From positions 558,001-622,000 of the forward strand of contig JALRME010000019.1 of assembly GCA_026120035.1 (NCBI GenBank): DNA of 64,000 nt, written 5' to 3'. The translations under genes and the position numbers were made by a program. Positions within the stretch are counted from its first letter, which is position 1; each line of letters opens with the position of its first letter. Below the pieces are notes generated by a model. The model had not been told where the DNA came from, searched no databases, and saw only the letters and a program-made list of their open reading frames with translations. Origin of the DNA: Coleophoma eucalyptorum. Its lineage: Eukaryota > Ascomycota > Leotiomycetes > Helotiales > Dermateaceae. Positions 45,271-57,143 of the stretch are shown piece by piece.

Positions 45271-45716
45271 CGTCCTACTCTGGCAAGCTTCAAACCCTTG
45301 AAAACGTAGGATGAAGTGCACGGCAGTTTTACGTGGTGTCACATGTGTGCAGCTCTAAATGTTTCGTGGTTGGTGAAGTGTGGTAGCTAAACTTATTATA
45401 AGAATTTGTCAAGAGTGTAACTTAAAGGAATATACGGTATTGCAAGTGGCAATAATGTGTCTGACTGTATTACCTTCGGCGATCCAGAACTAATCAATGT
45501 CTGATCGAAGACATCGTACTGTAAAAGCATTAAGTTTTGGGCTGGACCTTATCTAATCTGGACCCTTGTTAACAGATAGGCCAGTGTGTACGGGACTTGC
45601 TTGGTTTCATCACATGATTTTGATGAGAAAGGCCCCGTAGAAGTTCTGGCAGAGATTCAATAGTCTAGCCAAATACTGACAAGCTTGTTGTTCCAGGGAA
45701 GAGATGTTGCGCTCAT
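45271..45716. other. Intergenic, tandem minus-strand genes
   Basis: 446 bp; upstream side of the RNase H-fold gene and 3' side of the SRP receptor gene. No gene seen. Confidence 0.4.
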
Positions 45717-47950
45717 CTATTTCTTGATGTCTAGCAGCTTCTCTACTGCCCACTTGACAGAAAATGTCCTCAAATCATTATAGTGTTGGCCAACACCCAC
45801 AAACAAGACAGGCACATTTGTGGCGTGGACCATGCTAACGAGAGTCCCAACCATATCTCCTACTGTATCGCACTTTGATATAATGAACCCATCCAGTCTT
45901 CGGCCAGCACCGAAGGCGGCATCAAAGTTGCGGGCTTGGGCTACCGAGTCCGTCCCTACCAAAGCTTCACCAACCATAAGAATCTTGTCTGGCTGAGCAA
46001 ATTTTGCAAACTTTTCGAGAGATGACATAAGACGCTATGTATGTTAGTGGTATATCTTTGAAACAGGTGTGCCTTCTTACCTGATCGTTGTGGCGCCGCC
46101 CAGCAGTGTCAATGAGAACGACATCAAAGCCCTCTTGCGCACCAAAAGTAACAGCATCTTTTGCAACGTTTGCCGCATCTTTGCCATATCCTTTCTGGTA
46201 TAGCTCTACTACACCTCCCTCACGTGTGGTAAGCTCTTTCAAATTGCGAACATGGACAGCTAGTTGCTCTACTGCACCAGATCTGAATGTGTCGCATGCT
46301 ACCACAAGGACTTTGTACTTGTTCTGCAAAAGAAAGAAGCAAATCTTGGAGAGATTGGTCGATTTCCCGACACCATTGACACCGACAATAGAGATTACAT
46401 ATGGGCGACGCTTGGTCAAGGACAACGACGATGGTGATGTAACAGCATCAATCTCACGAAGAAGATCCAGCGAAGAAGTTGGCGTCAGGATCTTCTTGAG
46501 CGAAGCTTCCATAGCTGTCTGTATTCTTGCTTGAGGGCCTAGGCACAATTGATCAGTATGAATCTATACACGTAGCGAAAATGACCTCTTACTTTCAAAG
46601 CTTCCGGTCTTTACACCGATCAGTTCTCTCTCCACACCTTCGCACAGTCGAATAGCAGCTTCTCGGGCAACATTCTTGCGCAGTAGATGATCTTCAACGA
46701 CTTTCAAATCCTTGTCGAGATCTTCCTTAGTGAGCTCCTTGCCTCCAACCACGTTTCTGAATAGTCCTCCAATCGCACTGATGCTTGATCCAACCAAACC
46801 TCCTGAAGCAGCAGATCCGGCCTTTTTCGTGTCCGCAGATGACAGTATGGAATGAACTTGATCATCGAGATCCTTCAACACAAATTGCCCCTTCTTTGTC
46901 CTTGAACCCCATGTTTCCTGATCTACCTCTTCCATATTACCTGAGCGAGTGTTTCCATCTTCCTCTCCAGAAGTAGCATCATTCGCGTGTGTAGAATAAT
47001 CGAGGGGAGTATCACTATCTTCATCCGCCAATCCGTCGGCGTCCCAACGTCTTCCTTTCTTTGGCGCCGCAGCCTTCGCAGCTCTACTCTTCTTAGCACT
47101 CGACTCTTCTCCTGAGGATGCATATGTTGGCGTATTTGCTGCCTTGCGCGCTCTTCGTGATGTCTTTCCCCCAGGGCCAGCTTTACCAGTAAGCAGATGT
47201 CCGGCTGGAGTGCTTGGCCGCGAGCCGTTTGGTGTTCTAGCAGGACTCGAATCATTCGAAGTCAAATCATTGTAGTTGTTTTTGGATTGTCCTGAAGCAG
47301 GTTAATCAAAGATGACTTCAAACTACAAGAATTTCAGCCTACCTCTAGAGAGCAAGCCAGGTAATGGTGGAGGCTCGTCTCGCAGTTCTCCCGCTACAGA
47401 TGCTGGCGCTTTCTCGAGTAATGCTGTAGATTCAGCAACCTTTGTATCTCTATTGATTGCGGTCTTCTCGAGTTCTTGCAGTTGCTGATCGAAGTATTCG
47501 TCAAAGTGGCACTCGACAATTGTTGTATGTGGCTTCCTAAGTTGATCTCCGTAAAGATCCACAAACAGGGTCTTGATGTTATCAACCAGTTTATCGATCC
47601 AGGACAGGTGTAAAAGTGATCGGTAGACGGCCTAGGCAGAAGTTCTGTCAGCTTTCTGGGAGACAGCCTGTAGGTTTCTGCGTACTGCTAGTCGCAGATT
47701 TGTATATACTAACCACAAATATGACTCCGAGTTCCTTAGATGTAGTCCACTTCACCGTGTGCTGGTCATGCTTATAAGGAGGATTGTTCGCAGCAGATAC
47801 ATCGTCTGCGATTCCGGCGCCAGGTAGTGTGCGTTCTTCAATGAAAACATTCGTAATTAGGCCATTAATGATTGCAGGGCTCGTGGTTGAAAAAGATCGT
47901 GACCACAGAACCACTCCGGAGGTGGTGAGGATCTCAAATGTGTCCAACAT
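45717..47950 (-). CDS. SRP101: Signal recognition particle receptor subunit alpha
   Basis: Five exons (47950-47714, 47631-47343, 47291-46593, 46538-46081, 46034-45717) encode 666 aa. The N-terminus (MLDTFEILTTSGVVLWSRSF, about residues 1-130) is the SRX domain that binds SR beta at the ER membrane. A charged, low-complexity linker (180-330) follows, then the NG domain with P-loop GVNGVGKST (461-469), DTFRSGAVEQL, DTAGRRHND, SKCDTVGD and GVGQHYNDLRTFSVKW. The protein is the GTPase docking receptor for SRP during co-translational targeting. All introns (82, 51, 54, 46 nt) have matching phases. It is divergent from the Yif1 gene 266 bp away, both being secretory-pathway components. Confidence 0.94.
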
Positions 47951-48216
47951 TGTCAATCCAAATAGTTACTTGAGCAATTGTTGAAATGATGACTGGGATT
48001 GAGTGCGCATGTTCAAGAAACTCCGCCTCGGGCAATTCGATAACGTTTAGAAAGGCGGCGCTCCGTGGCAATAACTCCCGAATTAGGTAAGGCGTCAGAT
48101 CTTGAGGAAATGTGGTCGACAGCTCTCTTGACGCGTGCCTGGATCTGATGTGTAGACTTGCCCAATACAACTAATTGTTTCCTGCGAATGAGCAACATCG
48201 ACTTCATCTCCCTTGA
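47951..48216. promoter_or_regulatory. Short divergent promoter between SRP receptor alpha and Yif1
   Basis: Only 266 bp separate the two start codons, so both genes of the secretory pathway share a compact promoter. No distinct motif recognised. Confidence 0.5.
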
Positions 48217-49357
48217 ATGATTGCAAAGATGCAACGAACAAACTACGGAAACAGTTATGGCAATCCAGCCCCTGCAACATCTCCACCACTTCATCATCCA
48301 GTACCTCAGCATGTATCTACAGTTCCGCAGCTAAGGTCACCTCCACCCCCAGTCCCACAACAATCCACGGGCTATGGCAACCCATACCAAGCACAAGGTG
48401 CTGCCAGTGGCTTTGGCGCATATGGAGGATTTATGACCGATCCAACGGCCCAAATGGGTTTCCAAGTCGGGCAAACAGCTTTAAAGCACGGCACAGAGTT
48501 AATGGAACAGAACGTAAGTTAAGACCGGGCGGTACTGCAGTGCATCGCATCTGACTGTTCTACAGTTTAATCGATACGTCAATGTCTCTGCACTCAAGCA
48601 TTACTTTAACGTTTCCAATGGATATGTAGTGAATAAGCTCTTCTTAGTCCTCTTTCCATGGAGGCATAAGCCTTGGTCTCGCAAGCAGTCAGTCGGTCCC
48701 AGTGGCCAGGAGGGATGGTTCCTTCCACCACGGGACGACCTCAACAGCCCGGATATGTATATTCCAGGTTCGTATTTTGTGAGGAGAGAACCATGGACTT
48801 CGACTAACCTTTATGTAGTCATGGCCTTAGTCACTTACATCCTCCTATCCACACTTCTTGCCGGGTTACGAGGTGCCTTCCAACCAGAGCTTCTTGGCTA
48901 TACCGCGAGTTCAGCATTTGGAATTGTCATATTTGAGATTCTGGGTCTTAAGCTTGGATGTTACCTACTCTCCATCTCGAACGAGTCACAACTGCTAGAC
49001 CTCGTTGCGTACTCTGGTTACAAATTTGTCGGAATTATTGTCACTCTCGTCATCAGTGAAATTATCAATGGTGGAAAGGGTACTGGTGGATGGGCTGGAT
49101 GGACTGTATTTGGATACACGTTCTTGGCAAATGCTTTCTTTCTGGTATGTTGAACTCGACAAATATGGAGTTAGATTCTGACACATAATCAGCTTCGTTC
49201 ACTGAAGTATGTCCTTCTTCCTGAGAATTCGAACGATAGCACAAGAGGAACGATGCACACAGTTGCCAGGTCACAACGGAACCGGAGAACACAATTTCTT
49301 TTCTTATACTCATATATTGTTCAGTTTGTCTTCATGTGGGCTCTTAGCCGTCCTTGA
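48217..49357 (+). CDS. YIF1: Yif1 family ER-Golgi transport protein
   Basis: Four exons (48217-48513, 48566-48767, 48819-49144, 49193-49357) encode 329 aa (yeast Yif1 has 314). A cytosolic N-terminal region is rich in Pro, Gln and Gly; then FNRYVNVSALKHYFNVSNGYVVNKLFLVLFPW is the conserved Yif1 core. Five hydrophobic segments follow (VMALVTYILLSTLL, FGIVIFEILGL, FVGIIVTLVISEII and others), ending in YSYIVQFVFMWALSRP. The protein works with Yip1 in COPII vesicle formation and Golgi membrane traffic. The second intron is 51 nt with no in-frame stop, so retaining it would only add 17 residues; removal gives the conserved DMYIPVMALVTY. The ATG at 48217 or 48229 could be used. Confidence 0.92.
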
Positions 49358-51309
49358 GCATATTGGAGGATCATTGAGGCAGAATCAAAAGACAAGCTAC
49401 GGCGATTTGAGTATGTGAAGCATGGAGAAAACAGACTCTCGAGGAGCTGAAGTAGTAGATGCATGGCGTGGCGCTGGTCAAAGAGGCTGCACAAGAAATG
49501 TGATACTGTAAAATACATAATGACGATCAAGTCGAAGAAGGTCAAGTTTAACAGCGTGTCAGAGACATACGCTACACACCTAAACCAGCGGTTCCATTCC
49601 ATTCCTATATCAAACGAGGTTAACGACCAGTATTCTAAACTAGGCATAGCTTGCGTTGCAAGACCTAAGCAGAAATCTACCTTTTCCCGCGCAAATATCC
49701 TTTATTTCAAAGTGAAATGATTAGCTCTATCGGACGCACATCTGGCACACTACTGCAGTTAAACGTCTGCTCACAATCTTGGTGTCGCTTATTCTTGTGA
49801 AGGCCAACTCAACCATATCTCACTTAGCGAGCGGTAACGCCAACCTCTCGCGCCCCTTACCACCACACCTGAAAAAATAGAGGGATAGCAAGTTACTCCC
49901 AAGTAGAGAGCATCCTCTCACCACACAATATCGTATACGGTAGAGTGTAGAAATTGACATGTATGAACTTGTGGATCTGATTATCGCGTTAAGCTTACGC
50001 TTGAAAAGAAGCTTATTCAGGCTTCATATCAAACACCTCTTATCGAGGCAGTATGGGTGACGTTCTTATATGTAAGGTGTACTATTATCCAGGCGAGCGG
50101 CAAGGCCATATATTTATTCTGCATTAACTTCGGGCATGATGAGTTGCTCGCATTCACCTAACAAAGGAGATACGCGGTTTTTCATATATCTCCATATTAA
50201 TTCATGCTAAGCTACCCCAAGACCTCGAGACAAGAGGCAAAGCATAATCGGAGGACAACTTGAGAATATTAAGGGGAATACCCGCGACGGGTTTCTTCCC
50301 TCCGAAGAGCTGAATGATTGCATGATACGCATATACCCGAGGAAACCGCACTTTCTCTTTCATTTCTCCAACATGCACCCTTCCGATGCCTATCGGAGCT
50401 AAAGGTCCCGAAAAGGGGGTGTTATGGGGGACTGTGCGTGCCTTTCACTTCTCCTAACTCAATGGACATCTAGATCTCCTCTCTACGCAAATCTTCCTGA
50501 CAATCCGGACGCCAAACACCGGACGACCAGAAGTTTTGTTCCGTTCCCTTAAGCCAGCCAACCAAATCACACCACCCCAAGGTATTTCCTTGACCCAAAC
50601 TGTCAAGCTAGGAAAGGGACTGGGAAGATAAGAGTTCTGCTCGGTTTCACAAACGAGGGAACAGACGACTCGGATGATGTCTTAAGCGAGACGGGACGAC
50701 GTGGAGCGTCGTCGTCTCCTTAACCCGGAAACTCAGAGCTTTCTGTTCCTGGCTCTCTTGCTTCTCTCTCTTGACCCCTCAAGTAGAATCAGGGCCAGAT
50801 GAGTGAGGCTAGATTGGTGAAACTATTTGGACTCATCTTTGGATTCTGGGGAGTGGGTGACAAGGTCCCTTGGATTCGTGGGTGCTGTGCTCACTCTTTT
50901 GCAAAGTCCGGATTGGTTTCGTTTCCAAAGTTGGGTGAAGCAGGGCTGTCACGAAGGGCACACACCTCATCCCAAGGTTCAAAGTAATTGGTTTTAGTAG
51001 TTCGCCAAGCATTTCACATATCGGACTGTAAGTAACTATCAGAATCTCGTGTATTCAATTCTATAACTCATAATGTGCATATTCACATGATTGTCGAACT
51101 CTAAGGTCATTCCTCTCTAGTCATTCTTCCTTCGCAGAGGGTATCAATCCATCTTCATCTTTCTCTCCCTTGATCCCAGTCCTGTTTTCCGCTAGGTATA
51201 AATTCCCCATAATAAGAGCGCCGTCGCAAAACCCTTTCGCCCAGAAACTCCGATCCAAAACAAATAACAATGCAGTAGACCGATCTTTGAAACGGTTACT
51301 GTAACTTTC
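49358..51309. other. Gene-poor convergent region
   Basis: 1.95 kb between two convergent genes with no gene I can support. Small frames such as 50799-50987 lack family signs. A direct repeat CCGGACG occurs at 50505 and 50519, a CGG-N11-CGG spacing, but no gene start is nearby. Confidence 0.4.
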
Positions 51310-52152
51310 TCAAACAGATCTGTAAACGCCGACATATTCGACCTCCATAGCGGATGCAGAGCCTGATGCCGTGGCCGATGTTGGGTCTCCTGGCCAGGAT
51401 CCACCAACAGCGACATTGAGAATCATGAAGAATGGATCAGCAGTGACGGCAGTCCAGTCAGTTTCGTTGTTGAGGTCAGCGCCAGTAATGGTATGGTATA
51501 GAGTACCGTCCATGTACCATCTCAATTCCTGCTGAGTCCAGTCCGAATTGGTGCGGTCAACGGCGAATGCCCAAGTGTGGAAAGAAGTATAGTCGAATGC
51601 GATTCCAGCTCCAAGACCAGTGCTACCATCACAAACATCGGCGCAGTGAAGAGTACCATAGCCTAGACTACCAGCGTTGACGTTCTCCATAATATCCCAT
51701 TCTCCACACTCGGGCCACGAAGTTCCTGTGAGCATCGAAGCTCCCAATGCCCAGAATGCAGGCCAGATTCCTTGGTGGTTTCCAATACCGGACGTGGATC
51801 CGAGTTTGATGCGAGCTTGAAGAATCATCATTGCACCGTCATCACAGGCGAAGTGGTCGACAGTCTCGATACGGCACGACGTCCATCCAGTTGATGTTTC
51901 AATGGGTGTAATGAGTAGCGTACCATCACCTGACAGAGCGCAGTTGTCAGTGGAGGTTGTATATGTCTCAACCTCGTCGTTGGATTGAGCTCCAGTCCTG
52001 TAGTTCCAGGTAGCGGTATTTGGTGCGGCGCCTGCATCACCAGTGAAGGTTTCTGACCAGACAAGATTGAAGTCTGCAATGGTTTCTGCCGTTCCTGCAT
52101 TGGCAACGCTGATTACGCTCGCGAGAAGCGAAAATAGCTGTAGGGACAACAT
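51310..52152 (-). CDS. Secreted glycoside hydrolase family 16 beta-glucanase-like protein
   Basis: A single exon encodes 280 aa, with a signal peptide over residues 1-19 (MLSLQLFSLLASVISVANA). The GH16 fold is shown by GNHQGIWPAFWALG and the catalytic motif ECGEWDIMENV, with E151 as nucleophile, D153 assisting and E156 as acid-base (ExDxxE). LNVAVGGSWPGDP is a further family block. Enzymes of this type hydrolyse beta-1,3, beta-1,3-1,4 or related glucans outside the cell, or remodel the wall. No carbohydrate-binding module, GPI signal or transmembrane anchor is seen, favouring a secreted glucanase. A TATA-like element (TATATACA on the minus strand) lies about 60 bp upstream of the ATG. Confidence 0.92.
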   Translation of the reverse strand: MLSLQLFSLLASVISVANAGTAETIADFNLVWSETFTGDAGAAPNTATWNYRTGAQSNDEVETYTTSTDNCALSGDGTLLITPIETSTGWTSCRIETVDHFACDDGAMMILQARIKLGSTSGIGNHQGIWPAFWALGASMLTGTSWPECGEWDIMENVNAGSLGYGTLHCADVCDGSTGLGAGIAFDYTSFHTWAFAVDRTNSDWTQQELRWYMDGTLYHTITGADLNNETDWTAVTADPFFMILNVAVGGSWPGDPTSATASGSASAMEVEYVGVYRSV

Positions 52153-54960
52153 GACTTGGTTGTAGAGGTTGGTTCTTGGCAAAAGAAAAGCAAAGAGGTC
52201 GAAAAGAAAGTGTATATAGAAGGTAATGCTGAACAATAAATAGCAATAAGTTGTATCTGTCGGTTCAACGAGAGAGTGATATGAATTTCAGAGTCTAGAA
52301 CTGGATAGCACGGCGATTTATGAAACTGAGTTGATGCTGAGATAACTCGAGATTCGTCTGATAGATGCCAAAGGAGTGTGGTGTGCTAAGCAGGGAACGA
52401 AAGTAAAGAATGTATAAAGATTGGACGAACCTGGGACAGTTGGGATAGCCACAATGGCAGACAGAGAGTATTTATGTACCACTACTAAGCCAGCCATCTT
52501 TGTATGCCACCCCTGAAGAGGGAGACTTCTCCAAGTACCCACCAGCAAGCCATCAGGCCCCTTATCCCAGTTTGCCTCTGCATTCATGACCTCTGGTGAC
52601 GGTGAGCAGGCCCCCAAGAAAAGTTGGCTCCATAGCATGGAGTCCACATTTCCATAATAGTGTGTTTATTGATTGCACAAACAGCAGCCTTGGGCTTGAT
52701 TCGAGAGTGAGCAGTGCACAAGAGTGTGCATTAGGTGCAAATGTAGGTGCGTCGGCCTGGTGGTGTTTCATAGAAACCCCCTTCGGCTCTCTTTTTAGAG
52801 CGGGGCGGAGCTGTATCCCAGCGAATGCGAACCGTTGACGCTGACGCCTAGGATCTTTGCCATCTCGGTGTGGCTGAGATACCGGAAAAGCATTCTCTCT
52901 GTATGCGGTTGGAAGGCTCAGGATGTGTGAGCTGCACCACCAGAGTCAGGTAAAAGAGGTGGATTTGCCTGGTACCTTAATTTTTCGAAGTGCTGAAAGG
53001 CAAGCCTAACTCGTCTCTCTCCCCGGCGCTGGAGCGTTACAGATGGTTAATTCCCGGTCGATCTACTGCCTCTGGTTGGAAGACGGCCTCGACAACCCTG
53101 ACCTACAAGCCGACGTACAAGCACCCTAGACCAGTACCTTCGCAAAGAAGAAGGAAGAGATGAACGAGTGGACCATCACTTTTCATGCGTTTCTTGTAGA
53201 CCACCACTCAAGACCTTGGAAAGTCTTCAGCTCATCTCGAAGAATCAATGCCGACCGCAACAACGCGTGGGGTCTGTGTGCGCAGCAGCTCAGCAACCCT
53301 CCTCTCATCTCCTTGGCAGTCCTTTTATTTAGACATCTACCCCAATGTCGGGGGAGCACATTGATTCCTTTTGAGCTGAAAGGAATTTTTGGTTTCGAGA
53401 TGTAGATCTGGTGGAGGACGATAGCCAGAAGCAGATGGACTCCGACTATCACGCACTATCGCTCACGTGACGTTTCACGGAAATGAAGAGGTGAGTCCTC
53501 CAAGAGTATCCACTCAATCCTATCCACTCGATACCAGAGTCCAAAGCATCTCCAGAGCCCAGCAGTGGTCTGGGGGCCTCAGTTTGACTACTGGCCTAAG
53601 ATAAATTATTTGCGTGCGCTTCTTGATACCTGATAGCAGTCAGATACCCATTGCCATTGTCTTCGCTTAGTCGACAATCCGTAGCAGTTGTCCGCAACCA
53701 ATAACTTGTCTCCAAAATGTTCTCAGCGACTTAGTTTCTGCTTCTGCATTCATGCTGAGATTCTTTGGTACAGAATTTCGAATTTAAACTAACTTGCGCC
53801 TTCTAGTTCCCCACTGGCTCTTAGTAACATTCAGCATCAAGCGAGACTAGACTCTAGCATCTGATACCAACACAGAGACACACACACACACACACTCTCT
53901 CTCTCTCTCTATATTTACATACAACGATAAGATAAACCATTTGATATTCGAAAACAACCTGATGCTCACTGCCTCTGGAGTATAAATAAATCCAGATAAA
54001 ATTGGTGATGATGTGAGACCGATTTCCTGTGCTTACCATGTCGCTGGCTAGACGTGCGTTACGATCCGCCGAAGAAAAGCGCCCTAGTTCTGTAAAGTGG
54101 ACTGCGCAGCGAACTACGCTATAATGGTTTTGGGGAGTTTTTTTTTTACTAAATGAGCAAATATATGCAGACCATGTTCACTTTTTTTTTTCACAATGCA
54201 GACCGCTTTGTCTGTCCGTGACTTGGCTTTTCCATGATTTGGTAAGAAAAATTTCGCTTTGTATCAGCCCAGCGAGGCTTACCTCATCTCCAATGTGCTG
54301 CGTACTGACAAGGCGCTCTTACGTGTCAGCTAAATCAGCCAGGAGCATATCGTAGGATGAAGAATCCTGCCGAGTCCATTATTGGGTTCTGAACTTGTCA
54401 GAATATCTCTATCTATGGATATTCTGTCTAATATGAGCATAATACCAGTCGCACTTGTACATATCCTTAAGAAGGCGACAGGCTTGCACGTTTGAGCGAT
54501 GATAGAACGAGTTACCAAGCTTAGTAATTATGAGATCACAAGGAAATGAAGAGAGAATCTCAAAGCAGCAAATCATTGTTTGAGGCCCTCTGACCAGGAG
54601 GATCTCAGTAAGTACTTACTATTGGAAAAATGCCTTTGTGCCTTTACATAAGGCAATGAATGCGTACAATCCATAGTCTTTAAGCTGAACTAGAATATTT
54701 AGCTGTGTGTGAACACAAAGTATTAAAGGCAAGATGAGCGGCGGTTCTCCGTGGAAGAAATATTGTGAAGAGAATGAAGCGAAGAACAGTCCAAGAGGTA
54801 TAAAGCCCAATTGGCGAAACTATTGTGTATAGCCTTCAGATATCAGTCATCTTCTTTATGTAGAATATGTTGCGTATGGGCCTAAAACTATTGGAACACA
54901 TGTTGCCATATGTGTTGCATTGGTGCCTAGAGTCTAAATTTTGAAGTTGCATGTAATCAT
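52153..54960. other. Gene-poor stretch
   Basis: 2.8 kb with the GH16 promoter at its left end and nothing else that I can support. It holds a CA/CT microsatellite (53879-53910) and poly-T runs near 54138-54148 and 54181-54191. No open frame carries a recognisable family. Confidence 0.4.
53879..53910. repeat. Compound dinucleotide microsatellite (CA)n(CT)n
   Basis: An uninterrupted run of eight CA units (53879-53894) joined to eight CT units (53895-53910). Confidence 0.95.
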
Positions 54961-55891
54961 TTATTCTTCCTCACTTTCACTACTCTCGTCATCATTTTGG
55001 GTTTCCTTCAGAGCCTGCTCCAGTTCTGCTTCTAGGTCCAATTCCATATCATCTTCCAGATCCATACCGCCCGCATTATTGACGGGACTAGGTAGTTCGA
55101 GGTGCTCAACATCTTGATTTCGCTCTGGATAAATTTCGTCATCATCCTCGCCCTCAGCATCCTCGTCTTCGTCACTAATTTCTTCGCTAGGATCCCGACG
55201 AAAGACGGGAGTGGATTGGTATTGGTACTGCTGTGAAGATGGCCCATCAGGATATTCTATTGTGAGGCCATCGTCTGAATCCTCGTCCGCATCGGGAGTT
55301 GGTTCTCGGACCACGGGCTTCTGCTTCTTTGGTTTCTCTACTTTAGGTTTTGGTTCACTCTTTGTGGCAGCAGCATTCCGTCCTTTCGTTGGCTTATTTG
55401 CCGTACTTTTTGCTTTTGCATTCGAGCTCGTGGTAGGTTTTGCTGTTACTGGAATGTCTATCTGGTCATAATCCTTCCTCAAGGCGGACGCACTTTGCTC
55501 CCACGGCGTGCTAACGAGGTTCATATCAAAGGTAGAGTCGATTCGATGCAGAACAAAATGCTTTTTCTCCGGATCGAATATAAGGACATACTGTCCATCG
55601 CCAGACGTCCGCACACCATGATATGAATACTTTTCGGAGTTGTCGTTGAAGGAGAGATCGTAATTCTGGGAGTCGGGATCGGAAGGTTCGAGATGCATGG
55701 AACTCTGTGAGGAACTCGAGGATGGATCTGGCTTGTGATTATCTGCAGAGGAGATCAGTACAATCCCATATCCAATATCCTACGTGCTTACATCGGACAC
55801 CTGTGTACACCTCCTTTGTCGATCGGCCCAGCAAAGCGTCGCTGAGCACAATGCGATACTTGCCCGGCTTATCGATGTCAATTGCAGACAT
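54961..55891 (-). CDS. RNA polymerase II elongation factor Eaf (ELL-associated factor) family
   Basis: Two exons (55891-55792, 55742-54961; a 49-nt intron) encode 293 aa. The N-terminal Eaf domain is recognisable: MSAIDIDKPGKYRIVLSDALL, then YHGVRTSGDGQYVLIFDPEKKHFVLHRIDSTFDMNLVSTPWEQ (about residues 60-120). The remainder is disordered: a basic Ser/Lys stretch (TTSSNAKAKSTANKPTKGRN), a KPKVEKPKKQKPVV motif and a long acidic tail ending in SSESEEE. Eaf proteins join ELL to promote Pol II elongation in the nucleus. The match covers the conserved domain and the usual acidic C-terminus. The downstream stop is 3 bp after the last Glu of the acidic run. Confidence 0.88.
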
Positions 55892-57143
55892 GCTGGGCTA
55901 GAGTGGATAATGCAATAATGAATGTAATAGTGGCCTGGATTTATTTCCCGAAAGAAGGCTTAGTGAAAAGTATGAAGTCGGTGTTGTAGGCTTACTATGT
56001 GATGTGTGTACACCACCATGAGTGGTCGTCGTCTGGCGGCGATAACAGAGGGAGCAGGGTTTATATTAACGCTAATCTAGTTTTATGCTAGTGCAGATAT
56101 CCCCAGATTTCGGTTAGCGGACAGAATATCTTTGCCGCCCGAAACTCGAGCTTGTTGGTACTTTCTTGACACTGTCAAACCTGACTCAATACTGTATATG
56201 GTGACTAAAGAGATGTTGCGACAACAATCAATAAATAAGCAGTCCATCATATAACCAGATGATATCAGGAGATGCATGTAAGTATTGATATCAATCTAAA
56301 CCCCGCCATAGATTTTGAGTGACTATTGAATCGCATAGTCCCTGTCGTTCAAGTTTTGAAAACGTCATTTTAATAGCAGCCAGTTTTTGCCATGCCAAGA
56401 GTTTGATATAAGACTAGGCTCTGGCTGTATAATAAAAGAAGCATAGACAAAAATAACCCCGAACATGCCACATTGCGATGAAGCCACTAAACAATATTTA
56501 CTTGGTGGTTGTTGGGAGTGGTAAAGCGAACCGAATAACCCATGAGATCAATCCGACAGAGCTATGGAACTATGATACCTTTTGTTATTTCTTATCGTAT
56601 CAAAACAGCGACGAGCATTTAGTCTGGAAATCAAAAATCTGTGCTCAAATCTAAATCAATTGTGATAATACTGAGTCATAGCACATTTGAAATCGGGTTA
56701 AAAGGTTGAAATCGTCTCTTATTCAAATGTACCGCAAATGCTCCTGCATTCAACAACCCTGCGAGAGTCGGCTAACCAAAGTTATGCTCATGAAGTCAGC
56801 ATAACTTGAGTCAATAATTCTTACTTGTAATCGTCCGATTGCTAATATCATTCATTATTAATCGTCGAATTGATTAAGGCTACCTATTGTGGTAGCACCG
56901 TTGAGCGAGAGGGGTAAGGCAATCCCTCGGTCTTGCCGAGGGGTAGCCAACTTTCTACCGGACAGTATAAGTCTTGGTTTCACGTCACTATCTCCAGATC
57001 ATAGGCTTACTTTCACATGAATTGTCTGAGGAGTCTTATAAAAGCCACACACTCTGCTTCTGCCTCTTAAAAAAAACTGCCAATTAGGCTCCAAACATCT
57101 ATATTGATTCGATTGATTTTATACAACAAAATTCTTCTTTGCA
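55892..57143. promoter_or_regulatory. Divergent promoter of Eaf and the monooxygenase
   Basis: 1.25 kb between divergent genes, with no further gene. It contains the zinc-cluster-like palindrome described below, a possible leader about 57000-57143, and AT-rich sequence elsewhere. Confidence 0.4.
56924..56942. promoter_or_regulatory. CGG-N5-CCG palindrome upstream of the monooxygenase
   Basis: CCCTCGG-TCTTG-CCGAGGG is a perfect 7-bp inverted repeat with a 5-bp spacer, about 200 bp upstream of the ATG at 57144. Many Zn2Cys6 dimers bind two inverted CGG triplets at fixed spacing, so this is a candidate binding site, as an inference. Confidence 0.45.

Noticed and set aside
48013..48312. 99-codon minus-strand frame between SRP101 and YIF1
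   Set aside because: Overlaps the start of YIF1 on the opposite strand and has no recognisable content.
50505..50525. CGG-N11-CGG direct repeat as a Gal4-type site
   Set aside because: No gene start nearby; it lies between convergent genes.
50799..50987. 62-codon plus-strand frame
   Set aside because: No homology pattern, no clear promoter, near Thr/Ser/Gly noise.
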